A DNA stretch of 60,675 nucleotides from DATAPE01 sp034667525 (GTDB taxonomy: Bacteria > Actinomycetota > CADDZG01 > WHSQ01): positions 1 to 60,675 of the forward strand of contig JAXDJO010000043.1 of assembly GCA_034667525.1 (NCBI GenBank), given 5' to 3'. The stretch's first letter is position 1, and every line of letters starts with the position of its first letter. The notes under the pieces were generated by a model, which ran no database searches, was not told where the DNA came from, and saw only the letters and a list, made by a program, of their open reading frames with translations. Positions 51,354 through 59,594 of this stretch are shown piece by piece. The position numbers were made by a program, and so were the translations under genes.

Positions 51354-52199
51354 GTGAGATTTTCCAAGTATCAGGGCACCGGCAACGACTTTGTAATGAT
51401 CGCGGACCCGCGCGACGAATTCCGGCTCTCCGCCGAGGGCGTGGCGGGGGTGTGCGACCGTCGCTACGGGATCGGGGCCGACGGAGTCATCCGGGTCGCG
51501 CCCGGGCGCGATGGTGGCGAGTTGTTGATGGATTACCTAAATTCGGACGGATCGGTGGGCGAGATGTGCGGGAACGGCATCAGATGCCTCGCTTTGTTCG
51601 CGCGGGAAGAGGGAATGACTTCCAGCCTTGACCTGCTTGTGGAAACGGGCGCTGGTCTGAAGACGGTCGCTGTACAGCCCGACGAGCGCGTGCGCGTGGA
51701 CATGGGGCCCCCGATCTTTCGGCCGGCCGACATCCCTGTGCGGTGGACGGGCGACGATGCCCTGCGTGCCCGGCTGTCCCTGGCAACCACCGAGGTCGAG
51801 GTTGCTTGCCTCTCGATGGGCAACCCCCATGCCGTGTTGTTCGTGGAAGACTCGTCGGAGGCGCTTGTCACGACTCTCGGCCCCACGATCGAGCACCACG
51901 AGGTATTTCCTTCCGGCGCCAATGTCGAGTTCGTGCGCGTCTTATCCCCCGAACGCATCCGGATGCGGGTCTGGGAACGCGGTTCGGGCGAGACGCTCGC
52001 TTGCGGCACCGGAGCGTGTGCCGCGGCCGTCGCAGCTCGCTTGCTCGCCGATGCCGGGGAACGGGTCACCGTCGAGCTTCCGGGCGGTGAAGTCGAGGTC
52101 GAGTGGAGCGGCGGCCTGAACGAGGAGTCGCCGGTCTTCCTCACGGGCGGCGCAGCCAAGGTTTTCGAGGGAGAGATCGGATCCGAGGCGTGGGCGTGA
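51354..52199 (+). CDS. dapF: Diaminopimelate epimerase
   Basis: DapF converts LL-DAP to meso-DAP for peptidoglycan and lysine. The 281-residue protein has KYQGTGNDFVMIADP (5-19), EMCGNGIRCLAL with the first catalytic Cys, and LACGTGACAAAVAA with the second. The GTG start has no Shine-Dalgarno but a promoter-like element just upstream. The stop overlaps the aminotransferase as GTGA, joining two consecutive DAP-pathway steps. Confidence 0.96.
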   Translation: MRFSKYQGTGNDFVMIADPRDEFRLSAEGVAGVCDRRYGIGADGVIRVAPGRDGGELLMDYLNSDGSVGEMCGNGIRCLALFAREEGMTSSLDLLVETGAGLKTVAVQPDERVRVDMGPPIFRPADIPVRWTGDDALRARLSLATTEVEVACLSMGNPHAVLFVEDSSEALVTTLGPTIEHHEVFPSGANVEFVRVLSPERIRMRVWERGSGETLACGTGACAAAVAARLLADAGERVTVELPGGEVEVEWSGGLNEESPVFLTGGAAKVFEGEIGSEAWA

Positions 52200-53356
52200 G
52201 GACGGCAGACCGGATAGAAAAGCTCCCCCCGTATCTGTTCGCAGAGATCGATCGGAAGGTGGCGCAGGCCAGAGCGCGAGGCGCGGACATCATCTCGTTC
52301 GGCGTGGGGGATCCCGATCTCCCTTCACCCCCGCACGTCATCGAGGCCCTGACCGCAGCCGCGCGCGATCCGGAAACCCACCGTTATCCCTCGTATACGG
52401 GGATGCCGCGCTTCAGAGAGTCGATCGCCGCTTGGTACGGCCGACGATTCGGCGTCAGCCTGGATCCGGACACCGAGGTGCAACCCCTCGTCGGATCCAA
52501 AGAGGGCATCTTCCATCTGCCGGTCGCTTTCGTGGACCCGGGCGACGTCGTGCTCGTCCCCGACCCGGCTTATCCGGTCTACGAGACCGGCACGATCCTG
52601 GCCCACGGGGAGCCCCACCTGCTCCCATTGCTCCCCGAGAACGCTTTTCTCCCAGACCTCGAGGGCATCCCTGCAGGCGTGTTGGACCGGGCCAAGGTCC
52701 TGTGGCTCAACTACCCTTCCAATCCCACCGCGGCAACGGTCGAGAAAGATTTCTTCCAGCGTGCTGTGGATTTCTGCCGCGCCAACGATCTGCTGTTAGC
52801 TCACGACGCCGCTTACACCGAGATCACCTTTGACGGCTACGTCGCTCCCAGCGCGTTGGAGGCGGATGGGGCAAAGGAGTGCACCGTCGAGTTCCACTCG
52901 CTTTCCAAGATGTACAACATGACAGGCTGGCGCATCGGATGGGTGACCGGCGCGGCGATCGCGATAGAGGCTCTGAAGAGGTTGAAGACGAACATCGATT
53001 CGGGTGTCTTCAATGCCGTGCAACGGGCAGGCATCGCCGCTCTCGAAGGTCCCCAGGATCACCTGAAGGAGACTGTCGATCGTTACCGGCACAGGCGCGA
53101 CCTGCTGTGCGACGGGCTGAAGTCGATGGGCGTGGTCGTTGAGCCTCCACGCGGCTCGATCTACGTTTGGGTCCCGGTCCCAGAGGGACATACCTCCGCA
53201 TCCTTCACAACTTTCCTGCTCGACGAAGCCGACATAGTTGTTGCCCCAGGCACCGGCTACGGACCATCCGGCGAGGGTTTCGTTCGCTTCTCTCTGACCC
53301 TGCCAGACGACCGGTTGCAAGAGGGCGTTGAGCGGCTCAGGAAGGTAGTTACCTGA
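52196..53356 (+). CDS. dapL: LL-diaminopimelate aminotransferase (class I/II PLP aminotransferase)
   Basis: The 386-residue protein begins RTADRIEKLPPYLFAEIDRK and has ISFGVGDPDLPSP (33-45), YPSYTGMPRFRESIAAWY, VGSKEGIFHL, NYPSNPTAA, and the PLP Lys238 in HSLSKMYNMTGWRIGW. These features match the LL-DAP aminotransferase group, which makes LL-DAP directly from tetrahydrodipicolinate. Placement directly behind dapF, with dapA and dapB elsewhere in the window, supports this over a general aspartate or glutamine aminotransferase. The GTG overlaps the dapF stop. The stop overlaps hflX as CTGA. Confidence 0.85.
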   Translation: MRTADRIEKLPPYLFAEIDRKVAQARARGADIISFGVGDPDLPSPPHVIEALTAAARDPETHRYPSYTGMPRFRESIAAWYGRRFGVSLDPDTEVQPLVGSKEGIFHLPVAFVDPGDVVLVPDPAYPVYETGTILAHGEPHLLPLLPENAFLPDLEGIPAGVLDRAKVLWLNYPSNPTAATVEKDFFQRAVDFCRANDLLLAHDAAYTEITFDGYVAPSALEADGAKECTVEFHSLSKMYNMTGWRIGWVTGAAIAIEALKRLKTNIDSGVFNAVQRAGIAALEGPQDHLKETVDRYRHRRDLLCDGLKSMGVVVEPPRGSIYVWVPVPEGHTSASFTTFLLDEADIVVAPGTGYGPSGEGFVRFSLTLPDDRLQEGVERLRKVVT

Positions 53357-54654
53357 AAGGCAACAAGACCGGTCACGAAACACGCTCGGAGCGTGAGAGT
53401 GCGATCCTCGTCGCGGCCGCGTTCGGCAACACCACCGCCGACGAGACGGAGTGGTCGTTGGACGAGCTCGAAGCCTTGGCAGACACTGCCGGCGCCGACG
53501 CGCTGGAACGAGTGGTACAGCATCGAGACGCTCCGGACCCCGCGACATACCTGGGCCGCGGCAAGGTAAAAGAGATAGTGACGACCGCGGCTGCGCTGGA
53601 TGCCGACATGTTGATCTTCGATGATGAGCTGACCCCGGCGCAGGGCCGGAACCTCGAAGAGCAAGCGGGTGTGAACCCTCTTGCCGAACGCGGCTTGAAG
53701 ATCATCGACCGCACCGGATTGATCCTTGACATCTTCGCCCAGCACGCTCGCTCGGCCGAGGGCAAGCTGCAGGTCGAGCTGGCGCAGCTGAACTATCGAC
53801 TCCCGAGGCTGCGCGGGTGGGGCGATGTTCTGTCTCGCCTCGGTGGCGGCATTGGCACAAGGGGGCCCGGGGAGACCGCTCTCGAAGCAGAGCGACGGGC
53901 GATCCTCCGGCGGATACAGCGCGTGAAGAAGGACCTGACCGCGCTGGAGCGGACGCGGCGGCTCAAACGCAAGCAACGATCGCGCAGTGGAGTCCCGGTC
54001 GTTGCACTGGTCGGCTATACGAACGCGGGGAAGTCCACATTGCTTCGGCGGTTGACGGACGCTGCCGTTCTCGTCGAGGACCGTCTCTTTTCGACGGTGG
54101 ATCCGATAACGCGGCGTCTGGAGCTGGCGAACACAAGCATCGTGATGACAGACACGGTTGGGTTCGTGCGCAAGCTGCCCCACCAATTGGTCGAAGCGTT
54201 CCGATCGACGCTTGAAGAAGTTGGGGAGGCAACGCTTCTTCTACACGTCGTCGATGCGACCCGCGACCCGCTTCGCCAGATAGGAGCAGTACGTCAGGTG
54301 TTGAAGGAGATCGAGGTTGCAGATCGAGCAACACTTCTCGTGATGAACAAGGTGGATCTGTTGTCGGCGGCCGAGGTGGACGTGCTACGCGCGAGGTTTC
54401 CGGATGCGGCATTCTGCTCGGCGGACCAGGGTGACGGCATGCCCGAGCTGCTCGAGCGCCTTTCCGAAGAGCTGTCTCGTCTCAAGGTCGAGGTGACTCT
54501 GGAGATCCCGTTCGCACGGGGCGACCTGGTTGCGCAGGTGCACGAGAAAGGCGAGGTCCTGGAAGAGACGTACGACGAAACGGGTACTCGGCTGGTCGCG
54601 CGGATGCCTCAGGAGCTGCTGAAGGAGTTCAGCTCGTATCTCGAAGTCGTTTAG
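53353..54654 (+). CDS. hflX: GTPase HflX, apparent CTG start
   Basis: HflX is a ribosome-splitting GTPase used in stress. It has an N-terminal nucleotide-binding domain (YLGRGKVKEI, DELTPAQGRNLEEQ), the glycine-rich GGGIGTRGPGET, a G domain (VGYTNAGKSTLL, DTVGFVRKLPHQL, NKVDLL) and a C-terminal domain. The family N-terminus (SAILVAAAFGNTTADETEWSL) lies upstream of the first conventional start (TTG 53458). In that extension there is no ATG, GTG or TTG back to CTG at 53353, which overlaps the dapL stop (CTGA) and is preceded by AGGAAGG with 7 nt spacing. I therefore choose CTG, giving 433 residues, the usual size. Confidence 0.92.
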   Translation: MKGNKTGHETRSERESAILVAAAFGNTTADETEWSLDELEALADTAGADALERVVQHRDAPDPATYLGRGKVKEIVTTAAALDADMLIFDDELTPAQGRNLEEQAGVNPLAERGLKIIDRTGLILDIFAQHARSAEGKLQVELAQLNYRLPRLRGWGDVLSRLGGGIGTRGPGETALEAERRAILRRIQRVKKDLTALERTRRLKRKQRSRSGVPVVALVGYTNAGKSTLLRRLTDAAVLVEDRLFSTVDPITRRLELANTSIVMTDTVGFVRKLPHQLVEAFRSTLEEVGEATLLLHVVDATRDPLRQIGAVRQVLKEIEVADRATLLVMNKVDLLSAAEVDVLRARFPDAAFCSADQGDGMPELLERLSEELSRLKVEVTLEIPFARGDLVAQVHEKGEVLEETYDETGTRLVARMPQELLKEFSSYLEVV

Positions 54655-54657
54655 CTT

Positions 54658-55299
54658 TCACACCTTCCGGAAGACCGCCACTACCTTTCCGAGGATCTCT
54701 GTGCCCATCGGGGCCTCGAACGGCTCCATGCTTGCGTTCGCAGGTTCCAGGATCATGGCCGAGCCGCGGTGGCGAAGCGTCTTGATGGTTGCTTCGGGGA
54801 TCGAGTCATGCTCGCTCGGGATCATCGCCGCGACGATCTCGCCGGAGTGTGCGGTTGGTTGCTGGCGGACGATCACGTAATCCCCATCGAGGATGCCGGC
54901 TTCGATCATCGAGTCGCCCGCAACCTCCAGCATGAACACCGTCCCGTCCCCGACAAGGTCGGCGGGCATGGGATAGACCTCTTCCACCTGTTCCTGGGCC
55001 AGGATCGGCGTACCGGCCGCGATCCTGCCCACCAGGGGCACCGATCGGGCCGGGCGGCGCTCTGCTGCCAGGCCGGTATCGGAGTCGTAGAGCACCTCGA
55101 GGGCGCGCGGCTTCGTCGGATCGATCTTGAGGTAGCCCTTGCGCTGAAGCGTCTGCAGGTGGGAGTGAACGGTGGAGCTCGAAGCCAGACCGAGCGCCTC
55201 GCCTATCTCACGCACCGACGGGGGATAGCCCCTCAGCTCCACGGTCTCCGCGATGTATTCCAGCGCTTGGCGCTGGCGCTCGCTGAGCTCCTCGATCAT
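54658..55299 (-). CDS. lexA: SOS repressor LexA
   Basis: LexA represses DNA-damage genes and self-cleaves on RecA filaments. The 213-residue protein has a winged HTH (LSERQRQALEYIAETVELRGYPPSVREIGEALGL ... SSTVHSHLQTLQRKGYL, 5-57), the Ala95-Gly96 cleavage site, and the Ser130 (GDSMIEAGI) and Lys173 (ATIKTLRH) dyad. GGGAGG precedes the ATG. It is convergent with hflX (3 nt between stops) and divergent from the LysM gene, as in mycobacteria. One LexA box lies 13 nt before its start. Confidence 0.97.
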   Translation of the reverse strand: MIEELSERQRQALEYIAETVELRGYPPSVREIGEALGLASSSTVHSHLQTLQRKGYLKIDPTKPRALEVLYDSDTGLAAERRPARSVPLVGRIAAGTPILAQEQVEEVYPMPADLVGDGTVFMLEVAGDSMIEAGILDGDYVIVRQQPTAHSGEIVAAMIPSEHDSIPEATIKTLRHRGSAMILEPANASMEPFEAPMGTEILGKVVAVFRKV

Positions 55300-55311
55300 C
55301 GAACCTCCCTC

Positions 55312-55323
55312 GAACGGCTGTTC
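55312..55323. promoter_or_regulatory. LexA box proximal to lexA
   Basis: GAACGGCTGTTC matches GAAC-N4-GTTC, flanked by C and G. It lies beside the lexA ribosome-binding site, so LexA bound here would block its own expression. Confidence 0.75.
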
Positions 55324-55357
55324 GGGTCAGGCTAGATGATTCTGGCTCCGCATGCAA

Positions 55358-55420
55358 GAACATACGTTCGATTCGCGCTTGCTTTCGAACAGACGTTCGC
55401 ATAGTCTCGAACGTACGTTC
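55358..55420. promoter_or_regulatory. Three further LexA boxes in the lexA / LysM divergent region
   Basis: GAACATACGTTC (55358-55369), GAACAGACGTTC (55387-55398) and the perfect palindrome GAACGTACGTTC (55409-55420) all match the SOS operator. Centre spacings are 29 and 22 bp. They lie in the 182-bp region between the two divergent starts and can serve both genes. Confidence 0.92.
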
Positions 55421-55481
55421 GGGGCAGAGATTCTGTCGGACCCCCTGACTAGCCTCGGTAGCAGACCAAAAGGAGCTCGTG

Positions 55482-55868
55482 ATGTCGGTAAGCAGCCAGA
55501 GATTGCAGGAGGGAGCGGGGGCCGTGGTGCTGCAGTTCCCCCGACCGGCGGTGGCGGTCCGGGCCGGCCCGGCGAGGCGAGCGGCGGCTCGGCGGCGTGC
55601 GACCGTGCGCAAGCTGGCCGTGGTGGTCGCCCTGCTTGGGACGATGGCCCTCGTGCTGCTCGGTGGCGGAGGCGATAGCACGGCGCAAGCGTCCCACTCC
55701 CAGGCGCCGCGGGCGGTGGTGATCCGCTCGGGGCAAACGCTCTGGGATCTCGCCCTCCGCTATGCCCCCCGATCGATGGATCCGCGCGATTACGTCGCCA
55801 CGATGCTCCAGTTGAACCACCTCGCCGGCCCTCCCGAGGCGGGCGTGAGGCTCCGGTTGCCCCGGTGA
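55482..55868 (+). CDS. LysM domain membrane-anchored protein (SOS-linked, ChiZ-like)
   Basis: The 128-residue protein has a basic cytoplasmic N-terminus, one membrane segment at about 45-62 and an extracytoplasmic LysM domain (VVIRSGQTLWDLALRYAPRSMD ... LQLNHLAG, 78 to the end). The divergent lexA partner in mycobacteria (Rv2719c, ChiZ) has the same layout, is damage-induced and delays division through cell-wall action. AGGAG precedes the ATG by 6 nt. The shared LexA boxes support SOS control. No catalytic domain is visible. Confidence 0.85.
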   Translation: MSVSSQRLQEGAGAVVLQFPRPAVAVRAGPARRAAARRRATVRKLAVVVALLGTMALVLLGGGGDSTAQASHSQAPRAVVIRSGQTLWDLALRYAPRSMDPRDYVATMLQLNHLAGPPEAGVRLRLPR

Positions 55869-56021
55869 GACAGCGGTTCCAGACGCTAGCTCTTGGGCCA
55901 CCCGGCGGCTGCCCCGCAATCCACAGGTTGTTGCCCTTGATGCCCACAGGCACCTGAGCCCAATCTGGACGAGGTAGCGCGATGGGCTTGACTGCCCCTT
56001 CCCACGGGCGTAATTTCACGG

Positions 56022-56075
56022 TTGTGATTCGCAACATCTAGCGGTAAAGTAGGCGTACCTCACCACATGTAGTGG
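56022..56075 (+). promoter_or_regulatory. nrdJ promoter with two NrdR-box-like sites
   Basis: TTGTGA (56022-56027) and TAAAGT (56045-56050) are 17 bp apart. Two sites resemble the NrdR box core CWATATCTWG: CAACATCTAG (56032-56041) and CCACATGTAG (56063-56072). They are exactly 31 bp apart, three helical turns, the spacing of known paired NrdR boxes. The first fills the -35/-10 spacer and the second lies over the expected start site. The rest of the gap 55869-56129 has no recognised gene. Confidence 0.7.
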
Positions 56076-56129
56076 TTCAAGCACCCAATTGAGACGCCAC
56101 GGCGTCCGGAGGACCAAGGGAGATCGGCA

Positions 56130-58886
56130 GTGGCGTTCAGCGAGACATCCACCGGTACGGACAAACTTCAACTTCGCAGGTTCTTCACCACCGAGGGCGT
56201 CCACCCCTACGACGAGGTTGAGTGGGAGCTGCGCGATGCGGTCATCAAGAACTACCGCACCTGCGAGATCGCCTTCGAGCAAAAGGACGTGGAGTTCCCG
56301 CGTCCGTGGTCCCAGAACGCGACCAACATCGCGGCCCAGAAGTACTTCCGCGGCTCGCCCGGCACGCCCGAACGGGAACGGTCGGTGCGCCAGATGATCG
56401 ATCGGGTCGTGGATCGCTATCACGAGGAGGGCTTGGCTCGCGGCTACTTCGTCGATGCCGGCGAGGCCCAGATCTTCAAAGACGAGCTGATGCATCTGCT
56501 GCTGACCCAGAAGGCTGCCTTCAACTCGCCGGTGTGGTTCAACGTAGGCTGGCGCCCCAAAGGACAAGAGCAGGTGTCGGCGTGCTTCATCCTCTCGGTC
56601 GACGACGAGATGAGCTCGATCCTGAACTGGTACGTCGAGGAAGGGACGATCTTCAAGCACGGCTCGGGGGCCGGACTCAACCTCTCGAGGATCCGTTCGT
56701 CCAAAGAGCGGCTCAAGTCTGGCGGCACCGCTTCGGGTCCCGTGTCGTTCATGCGGGGGGCCGATTCGTCGGCAGGCACCATCAAGTCCGGCGGCGCCAC
56801 CCGGCGCGCCGCCAAGATGGTGGTGCTCAACGTCGATCACCCCGACATCCGGGACTTCATCTGGTGCAAGGCCCTCGAGGAGCGCAAGGCGAGGGCATTG
56901 CGTGCGGCGGGGTTCGACATGGATCTCGACGGCAAGGATGCGCACTCGATCCAATATCAGAACGCCAACAATTCGGTTCGGGTCACCGACGATTTCATGA
57001 AAGCTGTGTTGGAAGATCGTGACTGGGAGCTCAGGGCGGTAACGACGGGGGAGACCGTCGAGGCGGTCAAGGCCAAGGATCTCTTCCGTGAGATCGCGGA
57101 AACCGCATGGGAGTGCGCGGACCCCGGGATGCAGTACGACACGACCATCAATGACTGGCACACGTGCCCCCACAGCGGTCCGATCAATGCGTCGAACCCA
57201 TGCTCGGAGTACATGCATGTCGATAACAGCAGTTGCAATCTGGCCGGTCTCAACCTCATGAAGTTCCTCACCGACGACGACAGGTTCGACGTCGAGGCTT
57301 ATAAGCATGCGGTCGAGATCATGTTCGTTGCCCAGGAGATCTCGGTGGGATTCGCGTCCTATCCGACGGCGAAGATCAGCGAGAACTCGGACCGGTTCCG
57401 GCAGCTGGGGCAGGGGTATACGAACCTGGGCGCATTGCTGATGTCGCAGGGACTCGCTTACGACTCCGAAGCTGGCCGGGCATGGGCGGCGGCAATCACT
57501 TCGATCATGACGGGCCATTGCTACGCCACCTCGGCCAAGCTCGCCGAGCGCGTAGGCGCGTTCGATGCCTATCAGGAGAACAAGCAGCCGATGCTCCGGG
57601 TGATCAAGAAGCACTTGGCTGCAGCTTGCGAGATCGCTCCGGGGTTGGCTCCCGACGAGCTTCTGACCGCGGCAAGGGAAACGTGGCACGAAGCCCTGGA
57701 ACTGGGCGAGATCCATGGGTATCGGAACGCCCAGGCGACCGTCCTCGCTCCTTATGGAACGACGGGACTATTGATGGACTCCGACACCACGGGTATCGAG
57801 CCGGACCTCGCCTTGAAGAAGACCAAGAAGCTCGTCGGTGGCGGAACGATGTCGATCGTGAACCAGACCGTGCCGCGTGCATTGCGTAAGCTCGGTTACA
57901 GCGAGCCGCAGATCGCCGAGATCATCGCCTACATCGATCAGAACTCGCACGTGATCGATGCTCCACACCTGCGGGAAGAGCACCTCAGCGTGTTCGACAC
58001 CGCGATGGGGGAGCGCTCGATCCATTACATGGGTCACATCAAGATGATGGCGGCGGTGCAGCCTGCCATCTCCGGCGCGATCTCCAAGACGGTAAACCTT
58101 CCAGAGAACGTTTCGGTCGAAGACGTCGAGCAGGTGTACATCGAGGGCTGGCGCTTAGGTCTGAAGGCGCTCGCTCTCTATCGTGACAACTGCAAGGTGG
58201 GCCAGCCCTTGTCGGCCTCGAAGAAGGGCGACGACAAGAGAGATGTGGTCGCGGTTGCTCAGCCCGAACCGGTCCGGCGCCGCCTTCCGAAGGCCCGTCG
58301 CTCCATGACCTTCAAGTTCCGGGTGGCGGACACCGAGGGCTACCTCACCGCCGGCGAGTTCCCCGAGGGCGGGGTGGGCGAGATCTTCCTCCGGGTGGCC
58401 AAGCAGGGCTCCACGCTGTCGGGAGTCATGGATGCGTTCGCGATCTCGATCTCCATGGGGTTGCAGTACGGAGTGCCGCTGGCGGCCTACGTGAAGCAGT
58501 TCTGCAACACCCGCTTCGAGCCTTCGGGCATGACCGATGACCCCGAGCTCCGTCTGGCGACGTCGATCCTCGATTACGTCTTCCGCAGGCTCGCCGTTCA
58601 CTATCTCAGCGCCGAGGAGCGCCACGGGCTCGGGATCAGGACTTCGGGGGAGCGTCAAGCCGAGATCGAGTCGAAGATCGATGCCACCTCGGCAGACGAC
58701 AAGAATGGGAATGGCAACGGAAACGGAAACGGTCACTCGAAGGAAGAAGGAGTCATCGTGCTGGGACCGGTCGCCAGCGCGCATACCGGCTCGCTGCCGT
58801 TCTGCGGAACCTGCGGCACGCAGATGCAGCCGGCGGGATCCTGCTTCGCTTGCACCTCCTGCGGATCCACGAGTGGTTGCTCCTAG
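56130..58886 (+). CDS. nrdJ: Adenosylcobalamin-dependent ribonucleotide reductase (class II)
   Basis: NrdJ reduces ribonucleotides to deoxyribonucleotides using a cobalamin-derived radical, independent of oxygen. The 918-residue protein has FNSPVWFNVG (131-140), the redox Cys152 in SACF, Cys358 in NPCSE, Cys369 in SSCNL, GTTGLLMDSDTTGIEPD, and a C-terminal tail with CGTCGTQM and CFACTSCG that carries the re-reducing cysteines. The acidic/Asn-Gly-rich linker before the tail is variable in the family. The GTG start follows AAGGGAG by 7 nt. No class I genes are present here. Confidence 0.96.
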   Translation: MAFSETSTGTDKLQLRRFFTTEGVHPYDEVEWELRDAVIKNYRTCEIAFEQKDVEFPRPWSQNATNIAAQKYFRGSPGTPERERSVRQMIDRVVDRYHEEGLARGYFVDAGEAQIFKDELMHLLLTQKAAFNSPVWFNVGWRPKGQEQVSACFILSVDDEMSSILNWYVEEGTIFKHGSGAGLNLSRIRSSKERLKSGGTASGPVSFMRGADSSAGTIKSGGATRRAAKMVVLNVDHPDIRDFIWCKALEERKARALRAAGFDMDLDGKDAHSIQYQNANNSVRVTDDFMKAVLEDRDWELRAVTTGETVEAVKAKDLFREIAETAWECADPGMQYDTTINDWHTCPHSGPINASNPCSEYMHVDNSSCNLAGLNLMKFLTDDDRFDVEAYKHAVEIMFVAQEISVGFASYPTAKISENSDRFRQLGQGYTNLGALLMSQGLAYDSEAGRAWAAAITSIMTGHCYATSAKLAERVGAFDAYQENKQPMLRVIKKHLAAACEIAPGLAPDELLTAARETWHEALELGEIHGYRNAQATVLAPYGTTGLLMDSDTTGIEPDLALKKTKKLVGGGTMSIVNQTVPRALRKLGYSEPQIAEIIAYIDQNSHVIDAPHLREEHLSVFDTAMGERSIHYMGHIKMMAAVQPAISGAISKTVNLPENVSVEDVEQVYIEGWRLGLKALALYRDNCKVGQPLSASKKGDDKRDVVAVAQPEPVRRRLPKARRSMTFKFRVADTEGYLTAGEFPEGGVGEIFLRVAKQGSTLSGVMDAFAISISMGLQYGVPLAAYVKQFCNTRFEPSGMTDDPELRLATSILDYVFRRLAVHYLSAEERHGLGIRTSGERQAEIESKIDATSADDKNGNGNGNGNGHSKEEGVIVLGPVASAHTGSLPFCGTCGTQMQPAGSCFACTSCGSTSGCS

Positions 58887-58890
58887 ACAC

Positions 58891-59103
58891 ATGAATAAGC
58901 CGCGCGTTAAGAGATGCAATGAGTGCGGAGCTGAGCTTCGTCAGGGTGCTGGCGGTTGCCCTTTGTGCGGAGCATCAGAAGATGCCCCCGTCACTCCGGA
59001 CAGCTGGGCCCCCGTCGTGGAGGTAGACAGCTATCAGACGAATGTACGCCAGCTTCGGGAGCAACTGAAGAAACTGCGGGATGACCATCCGGAGGCGGTG
59101 TGA
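58891..59103 (+). CDS. Small zinc-ribbon protein between nrdJ and nrdR
   Basis: This 70-residue protein has paired CNEC (9-12) and CPLC (23-26) motifs, a four-Cys zinc ribbon, then an acidic linker and a short amphipathic helix (NVRQLREQLKKLRDDHPEAV). It starts with ATG 4 nt after the nrdJ stop and ends 20 nt before nrdR, so it is in the operon. I recognise no named family. It might aid NrdJ or NrdR, or be an independent nucleic-acid or protein-binding ribbon. Confidence 0.75.
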   Translation: MNKPRVKRCNECGAELRQGAGGCPLCGASEDAPVTPDSWAPVVEVDSYQTNVRQLREQLKKLRDDHPEAV

Positions 59104-59123
59104 CCCGGGCTTTAGGTCTATAG

Positions 59124-59594
59124 GTGCGGTGCCCGTACTGCGATTCCGAAGAAGACAAAGTTGTCGATTCGCGTATGGCCGAGGAGGGCCGCGCTATCAG
59201 ACGGCGGCGGGAGTGTCTCAGCTGTACCCGGCGCTACACGACGTTCGAACGTGCGGAAGAGACTCCGCTTTTAGTTCGTAAGCGTGGGGGGGCCGAGGAG
59301 CCGTTCGATCGCAACAAGATCATCAGCGGCCTGATGCAGGCGTGCAAGAACCGTCCTGTCACGCGCGCGGCGGTTGACTCGATCGCTGAAGACGTCGAGG
59401 AGGCCATGCGCGCGGATGCTCCCCGGCCAGTGCCGTCCTCGGAGATCGGGCGCGATGTGCTCGAGCGGCTGCGGCAGCTCGACGACGTCGCATACCTTCG
59501 ATTCGCGTCGGTCTACAAAGACTTTCAAGAACTCGACGATTTCGAGCGCGAGCTAGGCGTTCTCCTCAAGAGGTTCCCGCCAAAGGCGCCGTGA
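59124..59594 (+). CDS. nrdR: Transcriptional repressor NrdR
   Basis: NrdR represses ribonucleotide reductase genes when dATP is high. The 156-residue protein has an N-terminal zinc ribbon (MRCPYCDSEEDKVVDSR ... RRRECLSCTRRYTTFER) and an ATP-cone domain (LLVRKRGGAEEPFDRNKIISGL at about 49-70). The GTG start is fixed by the zinc-ribbon Met-Arg-Cys. It lies two genes downstream of nrdJ, whose promoter carries NrdR-like boxes. The stop overlaps dut as GTGA. Confidence 0.97.
   Translation: MRCPYCDSEEDKVVDSRMAEEGRAIRRRRECLSCTRRYTTFERAEETPLLVRKRGGAEEPFDRNKIISGLMQACKNRPVTRAAVDSIAEDVEEAMRADAPRPVPSSEIGRDVLERLRQLDDVAYLRFASVYKDFQELDDFERELGVLLKRFPPKAP

Noticed and set aside
55327..56037. A 236-codon open frame on the reverse strand across the LysM gene and nrdJ promoter.
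   Set aside because: It covers LexA boxes, the LysM coding sequence and the NrdR boxes, and most of it is GC-driven low-complexity Pro/Arg/Gly sequence with no family features. The LysM frame on the + strand is clearly the real one.
55869..56129. Cobalamin riboswitch upstream of the B12-dependent nrdJ.
   Set aside because: No B12 box or the expected long structured leader is visible. The promoter lies only about 80 nt before the start, leaving too little room.
59238..59250. ACGTTCGAACGT-type palindrome inside nrdR.
   Set aside because: It has the half-sites in the wrong order for LexA and lies in a conserved coding motif, so it is probably chance.
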